A stretch of 64,000 bases of DNA, taken from NCBI RefSeq assembly GCF_014197245.1, contig NZ_JACIFF010000009.1:124001-188000 (forward strand), given 5' to 3'. The notes beneath the pieces are model-generated. The model was not told the DNA's origin, searched no databases, and was given only the letters and a program-made list of their open reading frames with translations. A program made the translations under genes and the position numbers. Positions 42,082-51,690 of this stretch are shown one piece after another. Positions within the stretch are counted from its first letter, which is position 1; the number at the start of each line of letters is the position of its first letter. This DNA comes from Neolewinella aquimaris (GTDB taxonomy: Bacteria > Bacteroidota > Bacteroidia > Chitinophagales > Saprospiraceae).

Positions 42082-44310
42082 TCAATGTGCAACAACCCGC
42101 GCCACACTTCTCCCCGCGTCCCCCTCCACCACAACGAGGTAAAGCCCGGGTGTCACTGACGAGAGATCGAGCGTATACCCCGACTGACCCGCAGCATCGA
42201 ACGTCCGGAGCAATTGACCCACACTGCTATAAATTTTTATCCACTGCACCTGCGTCCCCGGCAAATCTGATGCGCGGAGCACGCCCGAAGTTGGATTGGG
42301 AGAAAGAGTAAAAACGAAGTCTGGTGGAGCCGGATTGAGGAGGCCCGTGGACCTTTCGGCGACCAAGTCCGTACTATAAAAACTGACGCCGCCCCGCTGG
42401 TTGCCGACGATCATTTCAAGTAAGCCGTCGCCGTCAAAATCACCGGGTGCGGGGGCGGAAAAACCACCTACGTCGAGGCCCGCTACCGTGTCGCTGAGCA
42501 GGGTAAAATCAGTCGTGTAGTCCGAAAAGGAATAAGCCTCCAGGGTGCCGGCGCGATTACCGGTGATTAGGACGAAACGATCGTCGTAGGTAACGATGGC
42601 CGGTGTAGGGTGGCCGGTGGAGCTTCCCGGTACGTTGGTGTTGATCCCGCCGAGTTGGAGGAAATTTCCGGGGGCAGATGGATCAGGATCGAAGCGGGGC
42701 TCACCCACCGACCCCACGTTGCGATAAAAACGGATGCGCCCGTCGAAGCCCCCCACGATCAGATCATTGAGTCCATCGCGGTTGAGGTCGGCGATGGCCG
42801 GCTTAGACAACTGACCGGCGTCCAGCTCCCCGTAGTTGAATACCGGGTCGGCAAAGGTTGCGGCTTGCCCGCTGCCGGCGGTATTTTCTAGGTAGATCAG
42901 TCGACCGGAACGCTCCCCCACCACGGCGTCTACATCGCCGTCGCCGTCGAGATCACCGAAGGCGGGGGCGAAGGCCGAAGTAGTGGTACTGAACCGGCTC
43001 ATTCCCAGGTAGTCGTCGTCGATGAGCGCAAAGGCTGTTTCCCCACCCGGTGGCGTGACGTTGCGAAAGAGCCGCAGCTTACTGTTCAGGGTGGTCGTTT
43101 GGCCGTACGCTTCGCTGTTGCCGATCACGAGATCCGGGCGGCCGTCCCCGTCGTAGTCGAACACCGCCGGCAGGGAACCGGTCCCCAGGTCGATACTCTG
43201 GCCTACGAGCAGCTGGCTGTCCTGAAACTCAAATTGGGGCACCGACTCCGTACCAACGTTGCGGTAGTACCAGCTTACGTTAATGTCCTCGGCGTTAAGG
43301 GTCTGACTGGGGGAAGCAACCAGGTCCCTGCGGCCGTCTTGATCGATGTCCAGGTGATAAGCGGCAGGAAAGAACGGGATGTTGACGGGGACGCCGGGCG
43401 ACGGCCAGGTGGGATCTTGCTCCGAAATGAATGCCTGGTCGAGGGTACCCGTGTTCAGCCCGAGGACGATGTATTCGAACGAGATGTCGCCGAGCATGAT
43501 GTCCTTCAGCCCGTTGCCGTCGGCGTCGAGGGTGAGGATGGTCGATCCTACGTGCCGTGGTTTGACCGGCGGCGCACTTCCACTGAGGCTGCTGTAGCAC
43601 TCGCCGGGCTCGGTTCCCAGGTCCAGTTCCGGTGTAAGTCCGCTTTCGTAGAATCCTCCCCAGCACTCGCTTTCCAGGGTATAGATCAACGTATCGGTCC
43701 CGAATCCCCGTTCCACGCTCTGGTTCCGGTAGTGCTCCACGTAACCTCCACCCACGCTGAAGGTGAGGAGGTCGAGGTCACCGTCGCCGTCGAGGTCGTC
43801 GAAGGCCGGATAATCTATTCCGGTGATAAATACGGGGGTCGTGCCTCCGTTATCGAGGGGGTACCTAAGTCCAGCGTAGGTCGGTGCGGAAGGAAAGGTG
43901 AGCAGGCCCTGGTCCGTTCTCCTACCCCGAAATATCCGAAAGCCATCGAACTCCGCGGAGTAGGTGATGAGGTCATCGGCACCGTCGTTGTTGTAATCGC
44001 GGAGTAGCAACCAGTGGTTCAGGTCCGTAGGGAAGCCGACCGTCAGCTCGGGTGCAAGGGTGTAGCCACCATTGCCGTCGCCCCGCAGCGCGATCAGGGC
44101 ATCGCCGGCGCGATCGAAGAGCAGCAGGTCCGCCAGTCCGTCACCGTCGAGGTCGCTGCTGTTGTACTGGGGTGCGTTGAGGCCGCCGAGCCAGGCCAGG
44201 GGAAGCTCCTGTCCCCCAGCGCCGGTGACTTGGGGAAAGGCGGGTTGCAGGGTGAACTGAGCGGAAAGCGAGGCGCTGAATAGCAGAAGGAGCAGGAACG
44301 GTCTGAACAT
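42082..44310 (-). CDS. FG-GAP/VCBS repeat protein with T9SS sorting domain
   Basis: The 742-residue secreted protein (signal MFRPFLLLLLFSASLSAQ) has repeated calcium-binding-like DxDGDGxxD units such as DLDGDGLADLLLFD, DLDGDGDLDLLTF and DFDGDGLLEMIVG. These form an integrin-type beta-propeller. The C-terminus (about 665-742) is a T9SS type A domain with LSPNPTSGVLRASDLPG and SVTPGLYLVVVEGD, so the protein is exported by the type IX system and probably attached to the cell surface. Such proteins bind surfaces or polymers, with no specific partner visible. Confidence 0.92.
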   Translation of the reverse strand: MFRPFLLLLLFSASLSAQFTLQPAFPQVTGAGGQELPLAWLGGLNAPQYNSSDLDGDGLADLLLFDRAGDALIALRGDGNGGYTLAPELTVGFPTDLNHWLLLRDYNNDGADDLITYSAEFDGFRIFRGRRTDQGLLTFPSAPTYAGLRYPLDNGGTTPVFITGIDYPAFDDLDGDGDLDLLTFSVGGGYVEHYRNQSVERGFGTDTLIYTLESECWGGFYESGLTPELDLGTEPGECYSSLSGSAPPVKPRHVGSTILTLDADGNGLKDIMLGDISFEYIVLGLNTGTLDQAFISEQDPTWPSPGVPVNIPFFPAAYHLDIDQDGRRDLVASPSQTLNAEDINVSWYYRNVGTESVPQFEFQDSQLLVGQSIDLGTGSLPAVFDYDGDGRPDLVIGNSEAYGQTTTLNSKLRLFRNVTPPGGETAFALIDDDYLGMSRFSTTTSAFAPAFGDLDGDGDVDAVVGERSGRLIYLENTAGSGQAATFADPVFNYGELDAGQLSKPAIADLNRDGLNDLIVGGFDGRIRFYRNVGSVGEPRFDPDPSAPGNFLQLGGINTNVPGSSTGHPTPAIVTYDDRFVLITGNRAGTLEAYSFSDYTTDFTLLSDTVAGLDVGGFSAPAPGDFDGDGLLEMIVGNQRGGVSFYSTDLVAERSTGLLNPAPPDFVFTLSPNPTSGVLRASDLPGTQVQWIKIYSSVGQLLRTFDAAGQSGYTLDLSSVTPGLYLVVVEGDAGRSVARVVAH
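42245..42262 (-). repeat. 18-bp dispersed word, copy 9 (17 of 18)
   Basis: The minus strand reads GCCGGGGACGCAGGTGCA inside the T9SS-domain coding region of the FG-GAP gene, encoding PGTQVQ. Confidence 0.65.
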
Positions 44311-44355
44311 GGCGTATGGGGACTACCGCAAGTTAAGCGTCGCAATGGCGATTAG

Positions 44356-44388
44356 TTTGTCCGGTGAGCCCTTATTGCGCTAAATTGG
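44356..44388 (+). promoter_or_regulatory. Promoter of the GH16 gene
   Basis: TTTG at 44356-44359 and TAAATTGG at 44381-44388, separated by 21 bases, match the Bacteroidota -33/-7 layout. The ATG follows 25 bases later. Confidence 0.6.
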
Positions 44389-44413
44389 CGGGACTGTGTC
44401 ACAAAACCATCCC

Positions 44414-46240
44414 ATGCAACACATCTACCTTGCGTTCATCCTCACCCTCCTCAGCTCCTCCGCCCTAGTTGCCCAGTGCCCAGAACTGGTCTGGTCGGAC
44501 GAATTCGATGGAGACGCCCTCAACACCGACAACTGGACGTACGAGATCGGCGACGGCTGCGACCGCAACCTCTGCGGCTGGGGCAACAACGAATTGCAGT
44601 CGTACCAACGGGACAACGCCGTAGTCAGCGACGGCACCCTCAAGATCACCGCCCGCCGCGAGACAGTGGGTGGCAGCAACTACACCTCCAGCCGCATCAT
44701 CTCGCGCGACAAGCAGGACTTCACCTACGGCCGCATGGAGGCCCGCATCAAACTGCCCTCCGCCCGCGGCAGCTGGCCCGCCTTCTGGATGCTCTCGACC
44801 GATGAGGTCTACGGCACCTGGCCCAAGAGTGGCGAGATCGACATCATGGAGTACGTCGGCAACGAACCCAACCAGGTGCTGGGCACCATTCACTACGGCC
44901 AGGCCTGGCCCAACAACTCCTACCGCTCGACCGCCATCGACTTCGAAGAGCCCGTGTACGACGAGTTCCACGAATTTGCCATCGAGTGGCGGAAGGACAC
45001 CATCGACTGGTTCATGGACGGGGTACTCTACGCCACTCAGACCCGGAGCGACGTCTCCCCCCAGCAGTGGCCCTTCGATCAGGATTTCTTCTTCATCCTC
45101 AACCTGGCCGTCGGCGGCAATCTGGGAGGTGCCGTTACGGCATCCGACTTCCCTACTACCATGGAGGTGGATTACGTACGGGTGTACGGAGGAAACCGCC
45201 CCCACCTCACCGGTGCGCGCACGGTTGAGAATCGGGCTACCGGACAAACGTACTCCGTAGGCAGCGTACCGGCCGGCACCACGATCAACTGGACGGTACC
45301 CGCCGAAGCGACCATCGTGTCCGGACAGGGCACTTCGGAAATTACCGTCGACTGGGGAACCATGGGCGGCATGGTCACCGCCGAGTTTACCCTCGACTGT
45401 GGCGCGCAGGCCCTTGCTACGGAAGTCAGCGTCGGTGCGGAATACTTCCGGGAAAGCAGCCTGGAAAACTTTGACGACGAAGCCGCGATCACCTTCAACT
45501 TTTCTACGGGTACGCTCACCGAGGCGGACAATCCAGCTCCGAATGAAATGAACGCCTCCGCCCGGGTGGGCAGCTACGTCCGCGATGGCGGTTCCCAGTA
45601 CGATGTGCTCGTCTATAACCTGACCGGTTTTACGGGAGCGAATGGATTCGTAACGGACGAAACACGCTTCTCCATGGATCTCTACACGGACGCACCGGTC
45701 GGCACCGAGATCCTGCTCCAGCTGGAAACGGAGGTCGCTCAGGGAGATAATTACCCCACGGGTCGCCACAGCCGGTACAAAGCCACGACCACGGTGCAGA
45801 ACAGCTGGGAAAGATTAACCTTTACACTCCTGGACCAGCCGGATGCCAGCGCCCCCGCCAGAAGCGTCAGCAAAATGATTTTGCTCTTCGCCCCGAATTC
45901 CTATACCGGCAGTACCTACGTGTTTGATAACCTGGACATCTACACTTCTTCCCGCATCATCGACGGCCTCAGCCCCCAGCGGCCCCTGCTCCAGTTTGCG
46001 GCCCTACCCAACCCGGTGACCGATCTCCTCACCCTGAGGTTGACCCTGGATCAGGCCGAAGCGGCTACCCTCGACATCTTCTCCCGCGACGGTCGCCTCG
46101 TAGAGCGCCGGAATTACGGGCAACGGACCGCGGGCGAGCAGTCGTTCCAACTTCCCGTAGATCGCCTGCCGTCAGGACTCTACGTCGCCCGCCTGAACGT
46201 GGGCAGCGCATCCGGCTCGGTCCGTTTCGTAAAGGAGTAG
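44414..46240 (+). CDS. GH16 endo-beta-glucanase (laminarinase-like) with T9SS domain
   Basis: The 608-residue protein has a signal peptide (about 1-20), a GH16 jelly-roll domain (about 22-255), a middle beta-rich region with a possible carbohydrate-binding module (about 340-520), and a C-terminal T9SS sorting domain starting at FAALPNPVTDLLTL. The GH16 catalytic signature GEIDIME contains Glu141 (nucleophile), Asp143 and Glu146 (acid/base). WGNNELQSY and YGRMEARIKLP are typical of beta-1,3-glucanases. It most likely degrades laminarin outside the cell. A GTG at 44396 is an alternative start. Confidence 0.94.
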   Translation: MQHIYLAFILTLLSSSALVAQCPELVWSDEFDGDALNTDNWTYEIGDGCDRNLCGWGNNELQSYQRDNAVVSDGTLKITARRETVGGSNYTSSRIISRDKQDFTYGRMEARIKLPSARGSWPAFWMLSTDEVYGTWPKSGEIDIMEYVGNEPNQVLGTIHYGQAWPNNSYRSTAIDFEEPVYDEFHEFAIEWRKDTIDWFMDGVLYATQTRSDVSPQQWPFDQDFFFILNLAVGGNLGGAVTASDFPTTMEVDYVRVYGGNRPHLTGARTVENRATGQTYSVGSVPAGTTINWTVPAEATIVSGQGTSEITVDWGTMGGMVTAEFTLDCGAQALATEVSVGAEYFRESSLENFDDEAAITFNFSTGTLTEADNPAPNEMNASARVGSYVRDGGSQYDVLVYNLTGFTGANGFVTDETRFSMDLYTDAPVGTEILLQLETEVAQGDNYPTGRHSRYKATTTVQNSWERLTFTLLDQPDASAPARSVSKMILLFAPNSYTGSTYVFDNLDIYTSSRIIDGLSPQRPLLQFAALPNPVTDLLTLRLTLDQAEAATLDIFSRDGRLVERRNYGQRTAGEQSFQLPVDRLPSGLYVARLNVGSASGSVRFVKE

Positions 46241-46242
46241 CG

Positions 46243-46250
46243 TATATTGG
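46243..46250 (+). promoter_or_regulatory. Promoter -7 element of the NhaC-type gene
   Basis: TATATTGG lies 18 bases before the ATG at 46269. The identical octamer precedes the gene at 60773. Confidence 0.45.
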
Positions 46251-46268
46251 CCTCGCCAACCCCCCGCT

Positions 46269-48224
46269 ATGCCCCAACCGTTGCTTACCCTGTTTGTCTG
46301 CCTGCTCTGTTCGCTGGGCAGCCCTCAACTACACGCCCAGCTCGAAAACGTAAGCGCCAACGACCAGGGCATCGTCATTCGGGGCGGGGACGCAGGAGCA
46401 AGGTTCACGGTGAACGGCGAAGTGGTCGAGGCAACTCCTATTGATGATGGTGTGCTACTCGCAGTGGAACCCGGCATCCAACTGATCAAGTCGGGAAAAC
46501 AGACCGAGCTTTACCACCTGAGCAAGGATATGGGGGAAGGACGCTTGCGACATATTCCGCTGTGGCTTTCCATTTTCCCGCCGCTGATCGCGATCGGACT
46601 GGCGCTCATCTTCAAGGAGGTGATCATCTCCCTGTTTGCGGGGATCTGGGTGGGAGCATTCATTGCGGGTGGACTACGGTTCGAGTTCTTCCTCGGGGTG
46701 ATTAAGTCGCTGCTGGCGACCATCGATACCTACATTATTAATGCGCTCAACGACAGCGGCCACCTGTCTGTGATCGTGTTCAGCCTGATGATCGGTGGCA
46801 TGGTGGCCATCATCAGCCGCAACGGGGGTATGGCGGGCGTGGTGCACCGCATGAGTAAGTATGCGACCAATCCGCGGCGCGGTCAGTTCGTGACCTGGTT
46901 GCTCGGGGTAGCGATATTTTTTGACGATTACGCCAATACCCTGATTGTCGGGAATACGATGCGCTCGGTCACGGACCGTTTCCGCATCAGTCGCGAGAAG
47001 CTGGCGTACATCGTAGATTCAACGGCTGCCCCCGTGGCTTCGGTCGCCTTTATTACGACCTGGATTGGAGCGGAATTGGGATACATCGGCGACGGCATCG
47101 ACCAAGTGGAGCACTTTGCCGGCACGACACCCTACGCCATCTTTATCGAATCGCTGAAGTACAGCTACTACCCCATCCTTACCCTGGTGTTTATCCTGTA
47201 CCTCATTTACCAGCGCCGGGATTACGGCCCCATGTTCACCGCCGAAACGCGTGCCCGCACCACCGGTATGGTGAAGCGAGTAAGTACGGAAGAAGCCGCC
47301 GTAAGCGAGCAGGAGGACCTCGATCCCGTACCGGGTGCGCCGCTGCGGGCCCGCAATGCCGCCATCCCCGTGCTCACGGTGGTGGTCATGACGATCATCG
47401 GCCTGCTCGATACCGGACTCACCAGCCTTTCCGCCTCCCTCGATACCCCGATGAACACCAACGACTGGGGCACGGTATGGAGCGCCCTGGACGGAGGCTT
47501 CTTCGCCAAACTCGGACTCACGATCGGGGCCGCCGACAGCTACACCGCCCTGCTCTGGGCCAGCATGAGCGGCGTGGTCGTGGCCCTCGTACTGACCGTC
47601 TCCCAGCGTATCATGAACGTCGAGCAAACGATCGGCTCCCTCACCGCGGGTTTCAAGGCCATGTTTTCCGCCGTAATGATCCTTACCCTAGCCTGGGCAC
47701 TGGCCCTCACGACCGAGGAATTGCACACGGCCACCTTCCTGATCGAGTTGCTGGGGGAAGCGCTCAATCCCTACTTCCTCCAACCCGTGATCTTCGTACT
47801 CGCCGCCGTGGTCAGTTTCAGTACGGGCAGTAGTTGGAGTACGATGGCTATTCTGTACCCAATTGCTATACCGCTGACCTGGACCGTGGCGATGTTGGCC
47901 GGTTGGGACGAGCCCGACGCGGCCGGTTTGTTGTACAACGTCATCAGCACCGTGCTGGCGGCCAGCGTACTGGGCGATCACTGCTCCCCGATTTCTGATA
48001 CCACCATTCTCTCCAGTCTTGCCTCGGACTGCAACCACATCGACCACGTCCGCACCCAGCTGCCCTATGCACTTACGGTGGGCACCGTTGCCCTGCTGTG
48101 CGGCTTTCTATCCACCTTGCTCGGAGGCGGGTGGACGGTATGCCTTTCCCTGATGGCGGCCGGACTAATCGTCCTCTACTTCGTCGTAAAGATCTTCGGG
48201 AAGAAAATGGAAATGGACCTATAG
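46269..48224 (+). CDS. NhaC family Na+/H+ antiporter with exported N-terminal domain
   Basis: The 651-residue protein is longer than usual NhaC proteins. It starts with a signal peptide (MPQPLLTLFVCLLCSLGSPQLHAQ) and an exported segment of about 60 residues before the membrane core begins at IPLWLSIFPPLIAIGLAL. Core motifs include GVAIFFDDYANTLIVGNTMR, DSTAAPVASVAFITTWIGAELGYI, FSTGSSWSTMAILYP and LGDHCSPISDTTILSS, all typical of the NhaC family. It would use the proton or sodium gradient for ion homeostasis. The extra N-terminal part contains an 18-bp repeat word and may have grown by repeat insertion. Confidence 0.92.
   Translation: MPQPLLTLFVCLLCSLGSPQLHAQLENVSANDQGIVIRGGDAGARFTVNGEVVEATPIDDGVLLAVEPGIQLIKSGKQTELYHLSKDMGEGRLRHIPLWLSIFPPLIAIGLALIFKEVIISLFAGIWVGAFIAGGLRFEFFLGVIKSLLATIDTYIINALNDSGHLSVIVFSLMIGGMVAIISRNGGMAGVVHRMSKYATNPRRGQFVTWLLGVAIFFDDYANTLIVGNTMRSVTDRFRISREKLAYIVDSTAAPVASVAFITTWIGAELGYIGDGIDQVEHFAGTTPYAIFIESLKYSYYPILTLVFILYLIYQRRDYGPMFTAETRARTTGMVKRVSTEEAAVSEQEDLDPVPGAPLRARNAAIPVLTVVVMTIIGLLDTGLTSLSASLDTPMNTNDWGTVWSALDGGFFAKLGLTIGAADSYTALLWASMSGVVVALVLTVSQRIMNVEQTIGSLTAGFKAMFSAVMILTLAWALALTTEELHTATFLIELLGEALNPYFLQPVIFVLAAVVSFSTGSSWSTMAILYPIAIPLTWTVAMLAGWDEPDAAGLLYNVISTVLAASVLGDHCSPISDTTILSSLASDCNHIDHVRTQLPYALTVGTVALLCGFLSTLLGGGWTVCLSLMAAGLIVLYFVVKIFGKKMEMDL
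46383..46400 (+). repeat. 18-bp dispersed word, copy 10
   Basis: GGCGGGGACGCAGGAGCA, in frame within the NhaC-type gene, encoding GGDAGA in the exported N-terminal part. Confidence 0.8.
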
Positions 48225-48243
48225 GCGGTTTTCACTCCGATCA

Positions 48244-49740
48244 CTACTTCCGGTCGGCGATCCGGTACACGTGAATATCTCCGGCCTGGAGCACCAGGGA
48301 ATCAAGGTAGGTCTGCACGATCGAATCCTGGTCGAACCTGCGGGAATTGGAGTAGAGGTAATCGACCCCCTGCTTCTGGTGTAAGTCATTGATCCAGCGG
48401 GGCCGCATCGCATCGCTGTGAAAAACGTAGCCCCGCTTGCGGATCAGCCAGGTAAATATGTGGACGGAAATATCGTTGAGCACGATCACTTTGGCATCAT
48501 CGTCGACCACCTCCTGCAGCGCTTTTTGGTGAGCGAAGACATCACGCATTACCGGATAGTAGGCGCTGGCTTTTTGCGACCACAGTGGTGTCCGCAGCGA
48601 ATACGCATACACCGGAGCGGCAACCAGGGCCGCTGCGAGGAGTCCGCTACCGATTTGTTTCCACCTGCCGCCTCCCGTCCACTCCCACCAACGACTCGCC
48701 CCGGCTGCGACCACAATGTACATCCAGGGTAATAGGGGCAGCAGGTAATAGTCGTGGACGTAGGTGATCGTATTCCATTGCAGGATTACGAACACCAGAG
48801 TCATGATGGCAAGGGCCCATACGTAGCGGGCATACGGAACTTCCGTGTTCCTTTTACCTGGAATAAACATCCCCAGGAGGAAGAATACCCACACTGCCGG
48901 CGAGAGGAGGTCGTAGGGGATGTACTGCCGCCAGTAGTGATGAAAAATGGCCAGATTCTGCTCGGGGGTATTCGTACTACCGAAAATCCCGTAGAGTACC
49001 GGATTGCTCGTCCAACCCGGCATGACCCACATGTACCACTTCACCGCGGGCAGGATAAAGAGAATGTGCAGTCCCGCAAAGGCAATTACGCGCCAGTCGA
49101 ATTTCCCGTTGCGAAACAACCGCCCGAGGACGTATACGATCCCGACAATTCCAAACATCGCGAAGGGCAGCTTAGCCAGGGTGGCGATGCCCAGGGCTAA
49201 GGCGGCGGCCATGACCTGCCACCAACGTCGGTCCCGGAAGTAAGCAAAGACCAGGTACAGATACCACATTCCGGCCGAGAGTGCGAGTACATCGGGCAGG
49301 ACGTTGACGGAATAGAAATAAAACACCGGACTGAACTGCAGGAAAACCGTACCGACCACTGCAACCCAGGGGGTAAAACCCATGGTGAGTATCAGAAGCC
49401 CGAAGGCAACGAGGCCCGCTACGCTGATCGCCCAGACCGAGAGCCGTGCCACCAGAACTTCGTGGCCCGTATGCCGTACGATCTGCGCGATACCCCACTG
49501 CATAAGGGGGAATTCAAGCCGTTGCAGGTTATTGTCCGATCCATTGAAGTGACTTACGCGGGGATTGAAGATGTCGTTGTCGTAACGAACGAAGTTGCGC
49601 ACGTTCCACATCGTTTGTGACTGTCGCCAGTTGTGCTTTCCCTGTACATCCTGGGGGAAAATCCGCCAGTGGAGACCGAAGTTTACCAGCAGGCTGAACA
49701 GGAAACCGATCGCTAGAACGTTTCGACGGGTCAGTGGCAT
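48244..49740 (-). CDS. Membrane glycosyltransferase (GT39/ArnT-like)
   Basis: The 498-residue polytopic protein has about 11 hydrophobic helices and an early luminal loop with HNWRQSQTMWNVRNFVRYDNDIFNPR, which resembles the catalytic acidic loop of GT-C fold enzymes such as ArnT and PMT. A soluble C-terminal part of about 130 residues follows. GT-C enzymes use polyprenyl-phosphate sugars on the periplasmic side. The acceptor is unknown. The gene is last in the run rsgA, methyltransferase, glycosyltransferase, 46 bases after the methyltransferase stop. An upstream ATG at 49764 is possible. Confidence 0.82.
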   Translation of the reverse strand: MPLTRRNVLAIGFLFSLLVNFGLHWRIFPQDVQGKHNWRQSQTMWNVRNFVRYDNDIFNPRVSHFNGSDNNLQRLEFPLMQWGIAQIVRHTGHEVLVARLSVWAISVAGLVAFGLLILTMGFTPWVAVVGTVFLQFSPVFYFYSVNVLPDVLALSAGMWYLYLVFAYFRDRRWWQVMAAALALGIATLAKLPFAMFGIVGIVYVLGRLFRNGKFDWRVIAFAGLHILFILPAVKWYMWVMPGWTSNPVLYGIFGSTNTPEQNLAIFHHYWRQYIPYDLLSPAVWVFFLLGMFIPGKRNTEVPYARYVWALAIMTLVFVILQWNTITYVHDYYLLPLLPWMYIVVAAGASRWWEWTGGGRWKQIGSGLLAAALVAAPVYAYSLRTPLWSQKASAYYPVMRDVFAHQKALQEVVDDDAKVIVLNDISVHIFTWLIRKRGYVFHSDAMRPRWINDLHQKQGVDYLYSNSRRFDQDSIVQTYLDSLVLQAGDIHVYRIADRK

Positions 49741-49786
49741 ATGTACGGGTGTTCTGGAAACCAACGTTTGGAGCGTGTAGTGAACA

Positions 49787-50707
49787 TCAACTCACGATAT
49801 AGCCGTGACTGATCGCCAGTTGCTCCGGTGTATAGCCGGCATACTCCCGGTGTACGGCTACCTCACCCAGCAACTGTGGGCTGCCGGGAAGGATCTCCTC
49901 CTCGACCACGGGTATATTCAGGCGATCGTACATCGCGAGGTAGTCGGGCCAGCGGAGTCGGTTCTGGGGTTGAATATCGTTGTCGATAAGCCGCCACTGC
50001 TGCCTGCTGAAGCGGAGGAAGTGGTAGATGTTTATTGATGGGTCAAGGTGGGCAAAGTGATCCGAGAGGTCGATGAAATGACTCATAACGCCGTTTGGTT
50101 TCAGGACGCGTCTGAACTCCGCCAGGATCCGCTCCAGCACCGTTGGATAAACGTGCTCGAAGGTATTATTGGAGCAAATAAGGTCGAAATCGTGGTCGGG
50201 AAAGTCGAGACGGGTGGCATCCATCACGCGAGCGTCGAGTAGTATGCTGTCGCTAATTGCTGTATCCACTGCGGGTGGGGAAGTGCAGATTTCGCGGAGG
50301 ACGGCCAGTCTTTCCGGCCGCACTTCCGGCAGGTAGGCCGCGAGTCTTCCGTCGTCGTGGTAGGCCAGTACTTTGCGCAGGCCAATCAGCTGCCGCTCGG
50401 GCGTCATCCAGCTGCGGATGTCGATGGAGACGGTGCGCTCGAATCCGGCCAGGAACAGCATCGTGGGTACAATGGGGTACCAGCCGGTGCCTAATTCCAG
50501 GACGCGTGCCTGTTCCCGGGCTACGGTACCGTACTTATTGTAATAGCGAATGTGATCGCGGGCTGCTTCGAGTTTGTACTGAAAGTGCTGGTCCGTCAGG
50601 TCGACGCCACGGGTGACGTACTTCTGGAAGAAGAAGTTGACCCGCTCCTTGAAGGGTAGGTAAGAAATGGCTTTTTGTACCGCGGCTTTGAGCATCCATT
50701 TGGCCAT
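49787..50707 (-). CDS. Class I SAM-dependent methyltransferase
   Basis: The 306-residue protein has the AdoMet-binding motif I VLELGTGWYPIVPTMLF near residue 68, an acidic strand TVSIDIRSW, motif IV-like FDLICSNNTFEHVYP, and LAEFRRVLKPNGVMSHFIDLSDH as post-motif. The last two resemble methyltransferases acting on sugars or lipids linked to surface polymers. It starts 8 bases after the RsgA stop and precedes a GT-C glycosyltransferase, so a role in surface glycan or lipid modification is a reasonable inference. Confidence 0.88.
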   Translation of the reverse strand: MAKWMLKAAVQKAISYLPFKERVNFFFQKYVTRGVDLTDQHFQYKLEAARDHIRYYNKYGTVAREQARVLELGTGWYPIVPTMLFLAGFERTVSIDIRSWMTPERQLIGLRKVLAYHDDGRLAAYLPEVRPERLAVLREICTSPPAVDTAISDSILLDARVMDATRLDFPDHDFDLICSNNTFEHVYPTVLERILAEFRRVLKPNGVMSHFIDLSDHFAHLDPSINIYHFLRFSRQQWRLIDNDIQPQNRLRWPDYLAMYDRLNIPVVEEEILPGSPQLLGEVAVHREYAGYTPEQLAISHGYIVS

Positions 50708-50715
50708 GGGAAGAA

Positions 50716-51690
50716 TTATACTTTACGGCGTTCCCAGTAATTCTGGCTTTCGATCTCGTCGAGAATTCCGAGGTAGGAGAAGTAGCGCAGATCGGTTACG
50801 CGGTCATCGCCCTCCTCGACGGATGCCTTCACGGCGCAGCCGGGTTCATCCTTGTGCAGACAGGATCCTCCGAAACGGCATGCTTCACTTAGGGCGAAGA
50901 TCTCGCGGAAATTGTGGGCAACGTCCTGTGGTTTCAGGTAATTAAATCCCAGTGTTTTGATACCGGGGGTGTCGATCAGCTCACCACCGAAGCTCAGTTG
51001 AAACAGCTCGGCAAATGTAGTGGTGTGCTGCCCCTTTCCGGTATAGTCGGAGAGCTCGCCGGTGCGCAGGTCCAGGCGGGGTTCGACGGCGTTGACGAGG
51101 GTGGATTTCCCCACTCCGCTCTGCCCGCTCAGCAAATTTCGCTTGCCCTCCATCAGTTCGCGGAGCGCCTCAATCCCCTGTCCGCTGGTGGCGCTTACGA
51201 GCAAGACGGTGTAGCCGATGTCGGTATAGAGATCGTGAATGACCTGGTAAGTTTCCATCTCCTCCTCCGTGTACAGATCGGCCTTGTTCACGACAATCAC
51301 GGTGGGAATACCGAAGGGCTCGGTCATGAGCAGGAAGCGATCGATGAAGCCAAGCTTGACTCCCGGATCGATGATGGTGGTGATGAGGACGGCCTGGTCG
51401 ACGTTGCTGGCCAGCAGGTGGAGATCATGCTTGCGCCGGGGACTCTGGCGCACGACATAGTTGGTGCGGTCGGCAATGCCGCGGATGGCACCGGTCTCGT
51501 CGTCGTTGGTGGTTTCGACATCCACGGAGACCCGATCGCCAACGGCGATGGGGTTGGTCAGGTTGAGGTCGTCCAGGCGGAATTTGCCGGCCACGCGGCA
51601 GCGGAGTTCGCGGGCGCCGTCGGGTGTTTCCTCGTCGAGCAACACATTGTACCAGCTCCCGGTGGATTTAATGACGGTTCCTTGGATCAT
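50716..51690 (-). CDS. rsgA: Ribosome small subunit-dependent GTPase A
   Basis: The 324-residue circularly permuted GTPase helps mature the 30S subunit by checking the decoding centre. It has the N-terminal OB fold (about 1-70), the permuted GTPase motifs VVNKADL (G4), SATSGQG (G5), GQSGVGKST (G1) and DTPGIKTLGF (G3), and a C-terminal zinc finger CRFGGSCLHKDEPGC. The order G4-G5-G1-G3 confirms permutation. It heads the three-gene run on the minus strand. Confidence 0.97.
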   Translation of the reverse strand: MIQGTVIKSTGSWYNVLLDEETPDGARELRCRVAGKFRLDDLNLTNPIAVGDRVSVDVETTNDDETGAIRGIADRTNYVVRQSPRRKHDLHLLASNVDQAVLITTIIDPGVKLGFIDRFLLMTEPFGIPTVIVVNKADLYTEEEMETYQVIHDLYTDIGYTVLLVSATSGQGIEALRELMEGKRNLLSGQSGVGKSTLVNAVEPRLDLRTGELSDYTGKGQHTTTFAELFQLSFGGELIDTPGIKTLGFNYLKPQDVAHNFREIFALSEACRFGGSCLHKDEPGCAVKASVEEGDDRVTDLRYFSYLGILDEIESQNYWERRKV

